Origin: Nonomuraea coxensis DSM 45129
GTDB lineage: Bacteria > Actinomycetota > Actinomycetes > Streptosporangiales > Streptosporangiaceae
Assembly (NCBI RefSeq): GCF_019397265.1
Contig: NZ_CP068985.1
Span: 8,774,501-8,838,500, forward strand
Length of the DNA: 64,000 nt
Direction: 5' to 3'
Both the position numbers and the translations under genes were made by a program. Position 1 is the first letter of the stretch, and each line of letters opens with the position of its first letter. The notes below the pieces were generated by a model. That model saw only the letters and a program-made list of their open reading frames with translations, was not told where the DNA came from and did no database searches. Positions 1 through 10,079 of the stretch are shown here, in pieces.

Positions 1-819
1 GCCGTACGCGCCGCCGACGAGGCGCTGGCCGCGATCGACGGGCCCAAGCTGCTCGTCGTCACCGCCGCCTCCAACGTCACCGGCGAGCTGTGGCCGATCG
101 CCGCGCTGGCGCACATCGCGCACCGCCACGGGGCGCGCATCCTGGTGGACGCCGCGCAGCTCGTGCCGCACCGGCAGCTCAACCTGACCGCGCTGGACCT
201 CGACTACGTGGCCTTCTCCGGGCACAAGCTGTACGCGCCGTTCGGCGCCGGGGCGCTCGTGGGGCGCGGGGACTGGCTGGCGGGCGGTGAGCCGTACCTG
301 AAGGGCGGGGGCGCGGTGCGCGCGGTCGGCGAGGCCCCCGAGCGGGCCCCCGAGTGGCACGAGGACCCCGAGCCGCGCCACGAGGCGGGCACCCCCAACG
401 TGCTCGGCGCGATCGCGCTGGCCGCGGCCTGCGACGCGCTCACCGCCACCGGCTGGACGCCGCTGGTGCGCGAGGAGGAGCGGCTGCTCGCGCGGCTCCG
501 CGCCGGGCTGGCCGCCATCGAAGGGGTACGCGAGCTGACGCTGTGGGGGAAGGACCACCCGCGCGTCGGCATCGTCTCGTTCACCGTGGACGGGCACGCG
601 GCGCGGGAGGTGGCCGAGGCGCTCTCCGGCGAGTACGGCATCGGCGTGCGTGACGGCAAGTTCTGCGCGCACCCGTTCGTCCGGCACCTGCTGGGCACGG
701 CCGACGGCGGGTGCGAGGACGGCACGGCCTCGGCCGTACGGGCCTCCATCGGCATCGGGACCACCGAGGAGCACGTGGACCGGCTGGTCGAGGCCCTGCG
801 CGTCATCGTCGGCCGCTGA
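1..819 (+). CDS. Class V aminotransferase / cysteine desulfurase-like protein, 5' truncated by window edge
   Basis: The reading frame is open from base 1, so the N-terminus lies outside the window; 272 residues remain. The visible part is the PLP-binding half of a fold-type I class V aminotransferase: an ILVDAAQ stretch gives the Asp that pairs with the PLP pyridine nitrogen (codon 148-150), and SGHKLYAPFG supplies the Schiff-base Lys (codon 226-228). A long insert rich in Glu and Pro and the HEAGTPN substrate-loop motif follow, then the small C-terminal domain with a Cys-containing DGKFCAHPF segment. The family includes cysteine desulfurases, selenocysteine lyases and isopenicillin-epimerase-like enzymes; the substrate cannot be assigned. 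The next gene is on the opposite strand. Confidence 0.85.
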   Translation, partial: AVRAADEALAAIDGPKLLVVTAASNVTGELWPIAALAHIAHRHGARILVDAAQLVPHRQLNLTALDLDYVAFSGHKLYAPFGAGALVGRGDWLAGGEPYLKGGGAVRAVGEAPERAPEWHEDPEPRHEAGTPNVLGAIALAAACDALTATGWTPLVREEERLLARLRAGLAAIEGVRELTLWGKDHPRVGIVSFTVDGHAAREVAEALSGEYGIGVRDGKFCAHPFVRHLLGTADGGCEDGTASAVRASIGIGTTEEHVDRLVEALRVIVGR

Positions 820-837
820 CCGGGGCGGCCGAGCCCC

Positions 838-869
838 GCGGGTCAGCGCGGGTCAGCGCGGGTCAGCGG
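838..869. repeat. Short tandem repeat, 10-bp unit GGTCAGCGCG, about three copies
   Basis: The unit GGTCAGCGCG occurs twice and is followed by GGTCAGCGGT. The array lies in the convergent gap and runs into the last codons of the DoxX gene, supplying its stop codon. No function is evident; slippage could alter the C-terminus of the neighbouring protein. Confidence 0.6.
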
Positions 870-1657
870 TTCGGCGGCTTGCGGTGCTCCGGCTGGTCCT
901 CGGAGACCAGGGCGTCGATGTCGCGCATGTCCTCGTCGTCGAGCCCGCCCGCGTGGGTGCGCGGCGCGGACGGCTGCCGGGGGATCTCCGGCCGCTCGGC
1001 AGGCGTCCCCGGCTCCGCGGGCGTCACCGGCTCCTCGGCCCGGCGGCCGGTGCCGACGCCGGCCTCGGAGCCGCCCTGCATGCCGGCGCCCGCTTCCTGG
1101 CCGCCCCGCATGCCGGCGCCGGCCGCGTAGGCGCCCTCCGCGCTTCCGGGTCTGACGCCGGTGGTCCTGACGTTGGACGGGCCGGGACCCATGCCGGCGC
1201 CGGGCCGGCGCTCGACCAGCTCGTCCTCGGCGACCTGGTGCCTCGCACGGCGCCGGAAGATCGCGCGGAACAGCCCGTCCAGCCCGATCCGCCCGCCGCC
1301 GAGCGCCAGGAACAGCAGGCTGAGCGAGCCGAGCGCGGCCGCCAGTTCCCATCCGCCCTCGCCCACGAAGACGCCCTTGTTCCCGTGCACGAAGATGATC
1401 GCGCCCAGCATGTTGATCAGCAGCAGCAGCGCCACCGGCCGCACCAGCAGCCCGAGGATGAGGAAGATGCCGCCGACGGTCTCGACCACGCTGGCGTAGC
1501 CGGCGGCGGCGCCGGGCATCGGGACCCCCATGTCCCTGAACGCCGCCGTCGTCGCGCCGAGGCCGCCCTGCCACTTCTGCCAGCCGTGCGCCACGAAGAT
1601 CACGCCGGTGACCACCCTGGCGATCAGGGCCGCAATATCGAACACAACTCTCTTCAT
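863..1657 (-). CDS. DoxX family membrane protein with long hydrophilic C-terminal tail
   Basis: 264 residues. The first ~130 residues contain the DoxX four-helix membrane domain: VVFDIAALIARVVTGVIF, then the VAHGWQKW signature, a second helix with VVETVGGIFLILGLL, then PVALLLLINMLGAIIF and a fourth helix. From about residue 140 the protein is a charged tail rich in Gly, Ala, Arg and Glu with repeated GAGMxGG-like units, which most DoxX proteins lack; it probably faces the cytoplasm. The start is MKRVVFD because GGGGAGAAG lies just upstream; an earlier in-frame start would add 29 residues without a binding site. DoxX proteins are loosely linked to oxidative stress and quinone metabolism, but no specific role is supported here. 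Confidence 0.85.
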   Translation of the reverse strand: MKRVVFDIAALIARVVTGVIFVAHGWQKWQGGLGATTAAFRDMGVPMPGAAAGYASVVETVGGIFLILGLLVRPVALLLLINMLGAIIFVHGNKGVFVGEGGWELAAALGSLSLLFLALGGGRIGLDGLFRAIFRRRARHQVAEDELVERRPGAGMGPGPSNVRTTGVRPGSAEGAYAAGAGMRGGQEAGAGMQGGSEAGVGTGRRAEEPVTPAEPGTPAERPEIPRQPSAPRTHAGGLDDEDMRDIDALVSEDQPEHRKPPNR

Positions 1658-1788
1658 GGTGCTTCTCCCCCCGTTCCCCATCTCCTCCCCACGTCCGTCA
1701 CCTAGTCCCACGAGCCAGGCAAATTCGCACCGATCCTTGACCATCCCCCGCGCTGGATCGCCCTCATGGACGGTGGGAGCATGGCCGT

Positions 1789-2934
1789 ATGACGGAACGT
1801 GTGGTCGGGATGGGTGCGGGCGCGAAGGAGCTGGCCACCGAGGACATGATCCTCAACATCGGCCCCCAGCATCCGTCGACGCACGGCGTGCTCCGCCTCC
1901 GGCTCACGCTCGACGGCGAGCGCATCGCCACCGCCGAGCCGATCATCGGCTACATGCACCGGGGCGCGGAGAAACTGTTCGAGGTCCGCGACTACCGCCA
2001 GATCATCATGCTGGCCAACCGGCACGACTGGCTCGCCGGGTTCGCCAACGAGCTGGGCGTGGTGCTCGCCGCCGAACGCCTGCTCGGCATGGAGCCGCCG
2101 GTCCGGGCCGTGTGGGCGCGCACGCTGCTGGCCGAGCTCAACCGGGTGCTGAGCCACCTCATGTTCCTCGGCTCGTACCCGCTGGAGCTGGGCGCGATGA
2201 CGCCGATCTTCTACTCCTTCAACGAGCGCGAGCGCATCCAGGCCGTCATGGAGGAGATCTCCGGCGGGCGCATGCACTACATGTTCAACCGGGTCGGCGG
2301 ACTCAAGGAGGACCTGCCGCTGGGCTGGCTGGACCGGGTGTCGGAGGCCGTCGCCGAGACCCGCCGCCGGATGCCGGTCATCGAGGACCTCATCCTGCAC
2401 AACGAGATCTTCGCCGCCCGCACCAAGGGCGTCGGCGTGCTGACCCGCGAGCAGATCATGCAGTACGGCGTCAGCGGCCCCATCGCCCGCGCCTCCGGCG
2501 TGGACCTCGACCTGCGCCGCGACGACCCCTACCTCGCCTACCCCGAGCTGCCGGTCAAGGTCGTCACCCGCGACGCCGGCGACTGCCAGGCCCGCTTCGA
2601 GGTGCTGTTCGAGCAGGTCAAGGTCTCGCTGGAGCTGGCCGACGCGTGCGTCGAACGGCTGCGCTCGCTGCCTCCGGGGCCGATCAACCAGCGGCTGCCG
2701 AAGGTGCTCAAGGTGCCGGAGGGGCACACGTACGCCTGGACCGAGAACCCGCTCGGCATCAACGGCTACTACCTGGTCTCCAAGGGCGACAAGACGCCGT
2801 GGCGGCTCAAGCTGCGCTCGGCCTCCTACAGCAACGTCCAGGTGCTGCGCGAGATGCTGCCCGGCCACCTGGTGGCCGACATGGTCGCCATCCTCGGCTC
2901 GATGTTCTTCGTCGTCGGGGACATCGACAAGTAG
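1789..2934 (+). CDS. nuoD2: NADH-quinone oxidoreductase subunit D, orphan second copy
   Basis: 381 residues, homologous over full length to the 49-kDa (NuoD) subunit of complex I, which lies at the quinone site. The characteristic NIGPQHPSTHGVLR segment is near residue 23, followed by IGYMHRG, the SHLMFLGSYPLELGA region and the C-terminal conserved GDIDK end. No other nuo genes flank it, so it is the stand-alone paralogue commonly annotated nuoD2 in actinobacteria, not part of the 14-gene nuo operon. It may work as an alternative subunit or in another hydrogenase-like complex; the sequence does not settle this. It converges on a DUF3180 gene 25 nt away. Confidence 0.88.
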   Translation: MTERVVGMGAGAKELATEDMILNIGPQHPSTHGVLRLRLTLDGERIATAEPIIGYMHRGAEKLFEVRDYRQIIMLANRHDWLAGFANELGVVLAAERLLGMEPPVRAVWARTLLAELNRVLSHLMFLGSYPLELGAMTPIFYSFNERERIQAVMEEISGGRMHYMFNRVGGLKEDLPLGWLDRVSEAVAETRRRMPVIEDLILHNEIFAARTKGVGVLTREQIMQYGVSGPIARASGVDLDLRRDDPYLAYPELPVKVVTRDAGDCQARFEVLFEQVKVSLELADACVERLRSLPPGPINQRLPKVLKVPEGHTYAWTENPLGINGYYLVSKGDKTPWRLKLRSASYSNVQVLREMLPGHLVADMVAILGSMFFVVGDIDK

Positions 2935-2959
2935 AGCTCAGGCAGGACGGCGGCCCGCG

Positions 2960-3418
2960 CTATTGCGGCTGCTGATCCTCGGGGTCCTTCGGCACCCGGC
3001 AGGCGTGCTCCAGGTAGAGCGCCGCGACCACCAGCACCACGCACGCCGCGAACGACCCCGTCGCCACGAAGAACTCCGAGCGCGGCGTCTGGCGGTCGAG
3101 GATGCCCACCGTGTGGAGCGCGAAGCCGGCGAACCCGCCGCCGAAGGCGGCCCCCGCGTACGCCGACGCCTTGGCGAGCGCCGCCAGCCGGGCCACGGCC
3201 AGCGGCTCCACCGGCTTGGTGCCCGGCTTGCGGGCGATCCTGGCCTTGGTGGCCCGCGCGCTGTGGGCCTCGCCGAGCGCCAGCAGCAGCACCGTCGGGA
3301 TCGCCGTCCACGGCAGGAGCCACGCGATGTCGCCGTAGAAGCGGTGCAGGAAGGCCCAGGTGACCAGCGCGACGGCGACGAGGATGCCGACCAGGTGGGC
3401 GGGACGGGTGGGACTCAA
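2960..3418 (-). CDS. DUF3180 family membrane protein
   Basis: 152 residues. Conserved DUF3180 features are PTRPAHLV at the N-terminus, LLPWTAIPTVLLLAL, and the block KPGTKPVEPLAVARLAALAKASA around the centre. Four hydrophobic segments predict a small integral membrane protein. I start it at a TTG at 3418 that overlaps the folK stop codon (TTGA), because the family begins right at this motif and no ATG or GTG fits; an upstream extension would be the folK frame shadow. It is the last gene of the folate block. Function is unknown, though the position after folK is conserved in many actinobacteria. Confidence 0.8.
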   Translation of the reverse strand: MSPTRPAHLVGILVAVALVTWAFLHRFYGDIAWLLPWTAIPTVLLLALGEAHSARATKARIARKPGTKPVEPLAVARLAALAKASAYAGAAFGGGFAGFALHTVGILDRQTPRSEFFVATGSFAACVVLVVAALYLEHACRVPKDPEDQQPQ

Positions 3419-3918
3419 TCGGGCCTCTGCAACGTCAGGTCGGGCCGCGGCCGCACACCCTGCCGGTCGAGCCCGGCCAGCAGGTCGACCACCCGGCCGC
3501 GGCCGGGCACGACGGCCGTGGGGTCGGCCTCCAGCCACGGCACCAGCACGAACGCCCGCTCGTGCGCCCGCGGGTGCGGCAGCGTCAGGTCGGGGTCGTC
3601 GCAGACGGTCTCGCCCACGACGATGAGATCGACGTCGAGCGTGCGCGGCCCCCAGCGCTCGGCCCGCACCCGCCCGAAGGCGTTCTCGACGCTGAGCGCC
3701 CGCTCCAGCAGGGTGCGCGGCTCCAGCCTGGTCTCGGCGACAACGACCGCGTTGAGGTAGGGGTCCTGCCCCTCGGGGCCGCCCACCGGATCGGTCTCGT
3801 AGACCGGGGACGCCTTGACGAATTTCAGGCCCGGCGCGTCGAACAGGGCGTCGACCGCTCCCTGAAGGATCTGGAAGCGATTGCCCAGGTTGCTGCCGAG
3901 TGCGATGACGGTCTTCAT
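3415..3918 (-). CDS. folK: 2-amino-4-hydroxy-6-hydroxymethyldihydropteridine pyrophosphokinase
   Basis: 167 residues. HPPK transfers pyrophosphate from ATP to 6-hydroxymethyl-dihydropterin, the step before dihydropteroate synthase in folate synthesis. It begins with MKTVIALGSNLGNR, the usual N-terminal substrate-binding motif; GPRTLDVDLI contains the two Mg-binding aspartates, and LPHPRAHERAFVL follows as expected. The ATG overlaps the folB stop by ATGA, so translation is coupled. The DUF3180 gene overlaps its end in the same way. Confidence 0.95.
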   Translation of the reverse strand: MKTVIALGSNLGNRFQILQGAVDALFDAPGLKFVKASPVYETDPVGGPEGQDPYLNAVVVAETRLEPRTLLERALSVENAFGRVRAERWGPRTLDVDLIVVGETVCDDPDLTLPHPRAHERAFVLVPWLEADPTAVVPGRGRVVDLLAGLDRQGVRPRPDLTLQRPD

Positions 3919-4280
3919 GGGCGGCTCCGCTCGATCGTCACGATCACGTCGTCGAAGGGCAGCGGGATGGGCGCCGCCGGCTTGTGCACGCTCACCTCGA
4001 CCTTGCGCACGGGCTCGCGCGCCAGGCACACCTCGGCCAGGCGCTGCGCCAGCGTCTCGATGAGGCGCACGGGCTCGCCCGCCACCACCTGGGCCAGCTC
4101 CTCGGCCAGCTCGCCGTAGTGGACGGTCGCCGTGAGGTCGTCGCCGGCCGCGGCCGGCGCGGTGTCGAGGAACAGCGTGGCATCGATGACGAACTCCTGG
4201 CCCAGCTCCCGCTCGGCCGCGAGCACGCCGTGCCGCCCGTGGACCCGCAGGCCCTTGAGCGCGATGCGGTCAAGGCTCAA
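3915..4280 (-). CDS. folB: Dihydroneopterin aldolase
   Basis: 121 residues, the standard length. FolB cleaves 7,8-dihydroneopterin to 6-hydroxymethyl-dihydropterin and glycolaldehyde. Visible family motifs are LKGLRVHGRHGVLAAERELGQ near residue 8, HYGELAEELAQVV in the middle and a C-terminal KVEVSVHKP whose Lys is the catalytic base. Its start overlaps the preceding NTF2-like gene by 11 nt and its stop overlaps folK by 4 nt. The gene fits within the folP to folK run of the folate pathway. Confidence 0.95.
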   Translation of the reverse strand: MSLDRIALKGLRVHGRHGVLAAERELGQEFVIDATLFLDTAPAAAGDDLTATVHYGELAEELAQVVAGEPVRLIETLAQRLAEVCLAREPVRKVEVSVHKPAAPIPLPFDDVIVTIERSRP

Positions 4281-4716
4281 GCTCGCCGTCCTCCTCCTCG
4301 TCGTCGTCGCCCTGGAGCACCGGCGAGCCGTGGTGCATCCACAGCCGCCAGCCCTGGGAGGTGCGGAGGTAGACGTTGCTGGCGACCACCTTGCCGGCGG
4401 CGAAGCTCGCCTCTCCCTCGTCGCCGGCGGTGAGGATGTTCTCGACGCAGGTGAGCACGGCCACGTCGCCCAGCACGGTCGTGTTGACGTCGGTCAGCAC
4501 GAACTGGATGTAGGTCGTGTTGGCCATGATCAAGGCCCACGAACGCAGCACCTCGGACCGCCCGGTCAGCAGCGCCCATCCGGGGTGCACGCAGCTCACC
4601 TGGTCGTCGGCGGTGTCCTCGGCCCAGATCTCGGTCATCTTGTCGAGGTCACCGCCTTCGATGGCGGTGTAGAACTCCTGGTTGACCGTCTCGATGGCGG
4701 CCGTGTCGACGCTCAT
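4270..4716 (-). CDS. SnoaL/NTF2-like small protein inside the folate operon
   Basis: 148 residues beginning MSVDTAAIETVNQEFYTAIE. The sequence has the cone-shaped alpha+beta NTF2-like pattern: an N-terminal helix pair, a CVHPGW segment, and a C-terminal GWRLWMHHGSP strand pair, followed by an acidic GDDDEEEDGE tail. The ATG overlaps the folP stop codon (ATGA) and the end overlaps folB, so it is co-translated with folate enzymes. NTF2-like proteins range from enzymes to ligand binders; no catalytic residues can be assigned. A role related to pteridine binding or folate synthesis is only suggested by position. Confidence 0.82.
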   Translation of the reverse strand: MSVDTAAIETVNQEFYTAIEGGDLDKMTEIWAEDTADDQVSCVHPGWALLTGRSEVLRSWALIMANTTYIQFVLTDVNTTVLGDVAVLTCVENILTAGDEGEASFAAGKVVASNVYLRTSQGWRLWMHHGSPVLQGDDDEEEDGELEP

Positions 4717-5570
4717 GTGCCTGCTCCCGCTCGTGTCCATGCGGCGGCCACGCGCACCGCGTCGGCGTTGGGGCCGACCTCGTGCACGCGTACGCACCAA
4801 GCGCCCGCCTGAGCCGCCAGGGCGGTCACGGCCAGGGTGGCGTCGTCGCTCCGGCTGAACGGCCGGGGTGTGCCGTCGGGGTCGGCCAGCAGCCGCCCCA
4901 GGAACCTCTTGCGCGACGCCCCGATGAGCAGCGGATAGCCCAGCTCGGCCAGCTGGGGGATGCCGGCCAGCAACGCCCAGTTGTGCTCGGCGTTCTTGGC
5001 GAAGCCGAGGCCGGGGTCGAGCACGATCTGCTCCTCCGACACGCCCTCGGCCAGCACCAGGCTCACCCGTTTGCTCAGCTCCTCGCGCACCTCGCCGACC
5101 ACGTCGCGGTAGACGGCCCGGGTGTGCATGTCGTGACTGTGGCCGCGCCAGTGCATCACGACGTAGGAGACGCCGGTCGCCGCCACCACGCGCGGCATCT
5201 CCGGATCGGCCAGCCCGCCGCTGACGTCGTTGACCAGCCGCGCGCCGGCGTCGACCGCGGCCCGCGCCACCTCGGCGCGCATGGTGTCGACGCTGACGGC
5301 CACGCCCTCGGCGGCCAGCGCCCTGATCACCGGGACGACCCGCGCCAGCTCCTCCTCCAGCGACACCCTGGCCGCGCCGGGACGGGTGGACTCGCCGCCC
5401 ACGTCGACGAGGTCGGCCCCCTCATCGACCAGCTCGAAGCCGTGCCTGATCGCGGCCGCCTCGTCGAACCAGAGGCCGCCGTCGGAGAAGGAGTCGGGGG
5501 TCACGTTGACCACGCCCATGACGAGACACCGCTCCGCCCCTCCCGGCACGCTGATGGGCATGCTAGTCAT
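4713..5570 (-). CDS. folP: Dihydropteroate synthase
   Basis: 285 residues. FolP condenses hydroxymethyl-dihydropterin pyrophosphate with p-aminobenzoate; it is the sulfonamide target. The TIM-barrel signature motifs are all present: MGVVNVTPDSFSDGG near residue 18, VDVGGESTRPGA near 57, SVDTMRAEVA near 93, the NDVSGG loop, and IGASRKRFLG near 218. It follows folE by 67 nt and its stop overlaps the NTF2-like gene. Confidence 0.96.
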   Translation of the reverse strand: MTSMPISVPGGAERCLVMGVVNVTPDSFSDGGLWFDEAAAIRHGFELVDEGADLVDVGGESTRPGAARVSLEEELARVVPVIRALAAEGVAVSVDTMRAEVARAAVDAGARLVNDVSGGLADPEMPRVVAATGVSYVVMHWRGHSHDMHTRAVYRDVVGEVREELSKRVSLVLAEGVSEEQIVLDPGLGFAKNAEHNWALLAGIPQLAELGYPLLIGASRKRFLGRLLADPDGTPRPFSRSDDATLAVTALAAQAGAWCVRVHEVGPNADAVRVAAAWTRAGAGT

Positions 5571-5637
5571 GGGCCAAGCCTAGGCGTTCCACCACACCTG
5601 CTGACATCGCGGGTCCCCAGTTGTGGATAAGGATGAC

Positions 5638-6216
5638 TCACCTGCCGAGGATGAGCGCCATCGCCTCGGACCGGGTCTTGTCGCTCGTGCGGAAGTCGCC
5701 GCGGACCGCCGAGGTCACGGTCTTGGCGCCCGGCTTGCGCACTCCGCGCATGGTCATGCACAGGTGCTCGCACTCGACGACCACGATCACGCCGCGCGGC
5801 TCCAGCACCCGCATCAGCGCGTCGGCGATCTGGGACGTCATGCGCTCCTGCACCTGCGGCCGGCGGGCGAAGACGTCCACCAGCCTGGCCAGCTTGGACA
5901 GGCCCGTCACCTGGCCCCGCTGGTTGGGGATGTAGCCGACGTGGGCCAGGCCGTGGAACGGGACCAGGTGGTGCTCGCAGGTCGAGTAGACCTCGATGTC
6001 CCTGACGAGCACCATCTCGTCGTGATCGACGTCGAACACCTTGTTGAGCACGTCCTCAGGCGTCTGGCCGAGGCCGGAGAACTGCTCGGCCATCGCCCTG
6101 GCCACGCGGGCGGGGGTCTCGACCAGGCCGTCGCGGTCGGGGTCCTCGCCGATGGCGGCGAGGATCTCGCGGACGGCCTTCTCGATGCGGGCGAGGTCGA
6201 CGTCGTGCTGTGTCAC
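5638..6216 (-). CDS. folE: GTP cyclohydrolase I
   Basis: 192 residues, starting at GTG 6216 with GGAG seven bases upstream. GTP cyclohydrolase I makes dihydroneopterin triphosphate, the first committed step in folate synthesis. Zinc ligands are visible as the Cys and His of YSTCEHHLVPF and the second Cys of VECEHLCMTMRGV. GYIPNQRGQVTGLSKLARLV, characteristic of the family, is intact. The gene lies 24 nt after ftsH and before folP, the usual actinobacterial arrangement. Confidence 0.96.
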   Translation of the reverse strand: MTQHDVDLARIEKAVREILAAIGEDPDRDGLVETPARVARAMAEQFSGLGQTPEDVLNKVFDVDHDEMVLVRDIEVYSTCEHHLVPFHGLAHVGYIPNQRGQVTGLSKLARLVDVFARRPQVQERMTSQIADALMRVLEPRGVIVVVECEHLCMTMRGVRKPGAKTVTSAVRGDFRTSDKTRSEAMALILGR

Positions 6217-6239
6217 AAAGTGCTCCGGTGGTGCTTGCT

Positions 6240-8240
<2,001 letters not shown>

Positions 8241-8431
8241 CCGATGCGGAACCCCTTGCGGGCCCGTCCCTTCCTGACCATGGCCTGGAACCCCGGGCAC
8301 GCCCGGGGCCGCGGCATCCGGCACCGCGACTTCTGACTACCCGAAGGGGACGCAAGGTCACCCTTCCGGAGTCTGAAGGTACACCGGCAGAGCAGGCGGA
8401 GGGACCGCCCGCTGCACCGGCCTTGCCCTAT

Positions 8432-8448
8432 CAACGTACGTCACGTTG
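8432..8448. promoter_or_regulatory. Inverted repeat in the hpt-ftsH gap
   Basis: CAACGT-ACGTC-ACGTTG is a perfect 6-bp inverted repeat with a 5-bp spacer, about 190 bp upstream of the ftsH start in a 249-bp gap between hpt and ftsH. The gap is long enough for an independent ftsH promoter. That it is an operator is a guess from symmetry and position. Confidence 0.3.
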
Positions 8449-8489
8449 CGCGATGTTCCCGGCCATGGCAAGAGGGAACACTTAAGGTT

Positions 8490-9041
8490 CTATCGGTAAA
8501 CGTGGGGCGCGAGAGTGCCGATGAACGGCAGGTTGCGGTAACGCTCGGCGTAGTCCAGCCCATAACCGATGACGAACTCGCTGGGAATGTCGAAGCCCAC
8601 GTATTTGACGTCGATGGGCACCTTCACGGCGTCGGGTTTGCGCAGCGCGGTGCAGATCTCCAGCGAGGCGGGATTGCGCGACTTCAGGTTCTCCAGCAGC
8701 CAGTGCAGCGTCAGCCCCGAGTCGATGATGTCCTCGACGATCAGCACATGGCGGTCGAGGATGTCGGTGTCCAGGTCTTTCAGCACGCGGACGACCCCGG
8801 ATGACCTGGTGCCCGCGCCGTAGGACGACACCGCCATCCAGTCCATCTGCACCGGCACGTGCAAGGCCCTGGCCAGGTCGGCCATCACCATGACGGCGCC
8901 CTTGAGCACGCCCACGAGCAGGATGTCCTTGCCCGCGTAGTCGTCGTCGATGCGCCCGGCCAGCTCTTTGATCCTGGCCTGGAGATCGTCCTCGGAGATG
9001 AGCACTTTCTCCAGGTCATTGCCCATGTCGGCAGCGTCCAC
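8490..9041 (-). CDS. hpt: Hypoxanthine phosphoribosyltransferase
   Basis: 183 residues. Hpt salvages hypoxanthine and guanine with PRPP. The PRPP loop VLIVEDIIDSGLT is near residue 115 and the purine-binding C-terminal KYVGFDIPSEFVIGYGLDY segment is present. I choose GTG at 9041 because AAGGA lies seven bases upstream, overlapping the tilS stop codon TAA; an ATG five codons further in is the alternative. tilS-hpt-ftsH is a conserved bacterial gene order. Confidence 0.94.
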   Translation of the reverse strand: MDAADMGNDLEKVLISEDDLQARIKELAGRIDDDYAGKDILLVGVLKGAVMVMADLARALHVPVQMDWMAVSSYGAGTRSSGVVRVLKDLDTDILDRHVLIVEDIIDSGLTLHWLLENLKSRNPASLEICTALRKPDAVKVPIDVKYVGFDIPSEFVIGYGLDYAERYRNLPFIGTLAPHVYR

Positions 9042-9051
9042 CTGTGGTTCC

Positions 9052-10053
9052 TTAGGTGTGGGGACTCTTGGCGAGAACCAGGGTGCCATACCGCCGCGCG
9101 GCGCTCAGACCCCCGGGCAGGTCGGCCGGCTTCTGCCCGTGCCACCGTGTGACCAGCCGGTCCACGGCCATCACGTGCGTCGCCGAGAGCGCCCCCGAGG
9201 GCGCTCCCGCGGCGATGGCCGCCCGGCGCAGCACCCGCCGCCTTACGGCGTCCGGCAGCCGCTCCAGCTCCGCCACGGAGAGGGTCACGAACCCGTCGAT
9301 ATCGCTTAGAGCGCAATCCTGGTAGGCCGAGCCGGCCCATTCGTCGAGCGCGTCGGCGTCCTCGCGGGCCAGCCTGGCGGTCCGCGCGAGCGCGTCCGCC
9401 ACCCCCGGCCCGAGCTCCTCCTCCAGCACGGGCAGCACCCGGCGGCGGACGCGGACCCGGGTGTAGCGGGGGTCCTCGTTGTGGGGGTCGTCCCATGGGT
9501 CGAGGCGGAGCGCCTTGCAGGCCGCCACCGTGGTGGCCCTCGGCAGGTCGAGAAAGGGGCGGCGGTAACGACCGGCCCGTGCCGCCATCCCGGACAGCGA
9601 ACGCGGCCCGCTCCCCCTGGCCAGCCCGAGCAGCACGGTCTCGGCCTGGTCGTCCCTGGTGTGACCGAGCAGCACGGCCGCGGCGCCGTGCCGGTCGGCG
9701 GCGGCGGCGAGCGCGGCGTAACGGGCCTCCCTGGCCGCCGCCTCGGGACCGCCCGCCGTGCCCACCGTGACGGTGAGGACCTCGGCCGGGGCCAGCCCCA
9801 GCCGCTCCCCCTGGGCGGCGACCGCCCGCGCCCGCTCTCCCGAGCCCTCCTGGAGCCGGTGGTCGACGGTGAGCAGCCCGCCGCGCAGCCCGGCGCGCCC
9901 GGCGGTGAACGCCAGCGCCGCGGCCAGCGCGGTCGAGTCGGCCCCGCCGCTGCACGCCGCCAGCACCAGGGACCCGCGCGGCAGATCGGCGATCGCCTCC
10001 CGCACGGCCCTGCGGACGTCGGCTACGGCTGGATGGGGACCCACGATCTCCAT
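9052..10053 (-). CDS. tilS: tRNA(Ile)-lysidine synthase
   Basis: 333 residues. TilS attaches lysine to C34 of tRNA-Ile(CAU), changing its codon specificity from AUG to AUA. The N-type ATP pyrophosphatase P-loop SGGADSTALA is near residue 35, and GHTRDDQAETVLLGLARGSG with PRYTRVRVRRRVLP are TilS hallmarks. The protein is shorter than the E. coli enzyme and lacks a full C-terminal extension, as is common in actinobacteria. Start MEIVGPHPAV was chosen over a long upstream open frame that is a shadow of the metalloprotease gene. Confidence 0.93.
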   Translation of the reverse strand: MEIVGPHPAVADVRRAVREAIADLPRGSLVLAACSGGADSTALAAALAFTAGRAGLRGGLLTVDHRLQEGSGERARAVAAQGERLGLAPAEVLTVTVGTAGGPEAAAREARYAALAAAADRHGAAAVLLGHTRDDQAETVLLGLARGSGPRSLSGMAARAGRYRRPFLDLPRATTVAACKALRLDPWDDPHNEDPRYTRVRVRRRVLPVLEEELGPGVADALARTARLAREDADALDEWAGSAYQDCALSDIDGFVTLSVAELERLPDAVRRRVLRRAAIAAGAPSGALSATHVMAVDRLVTRWHGQKPADLPGGLSAARRYGTLVLAKSPHT

Positions 10054-10079
10054 TGTCGCGGGCCAGGACCCGTGGCGGG

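Noticed and set aside
204..806. Long opposite-strand ORF beneath the aminotransferase gene
   Set aside because: It is a high-GC shadow frame: no family, no ribosome-binding site, and it mirrors the real gene's third-base pattern.
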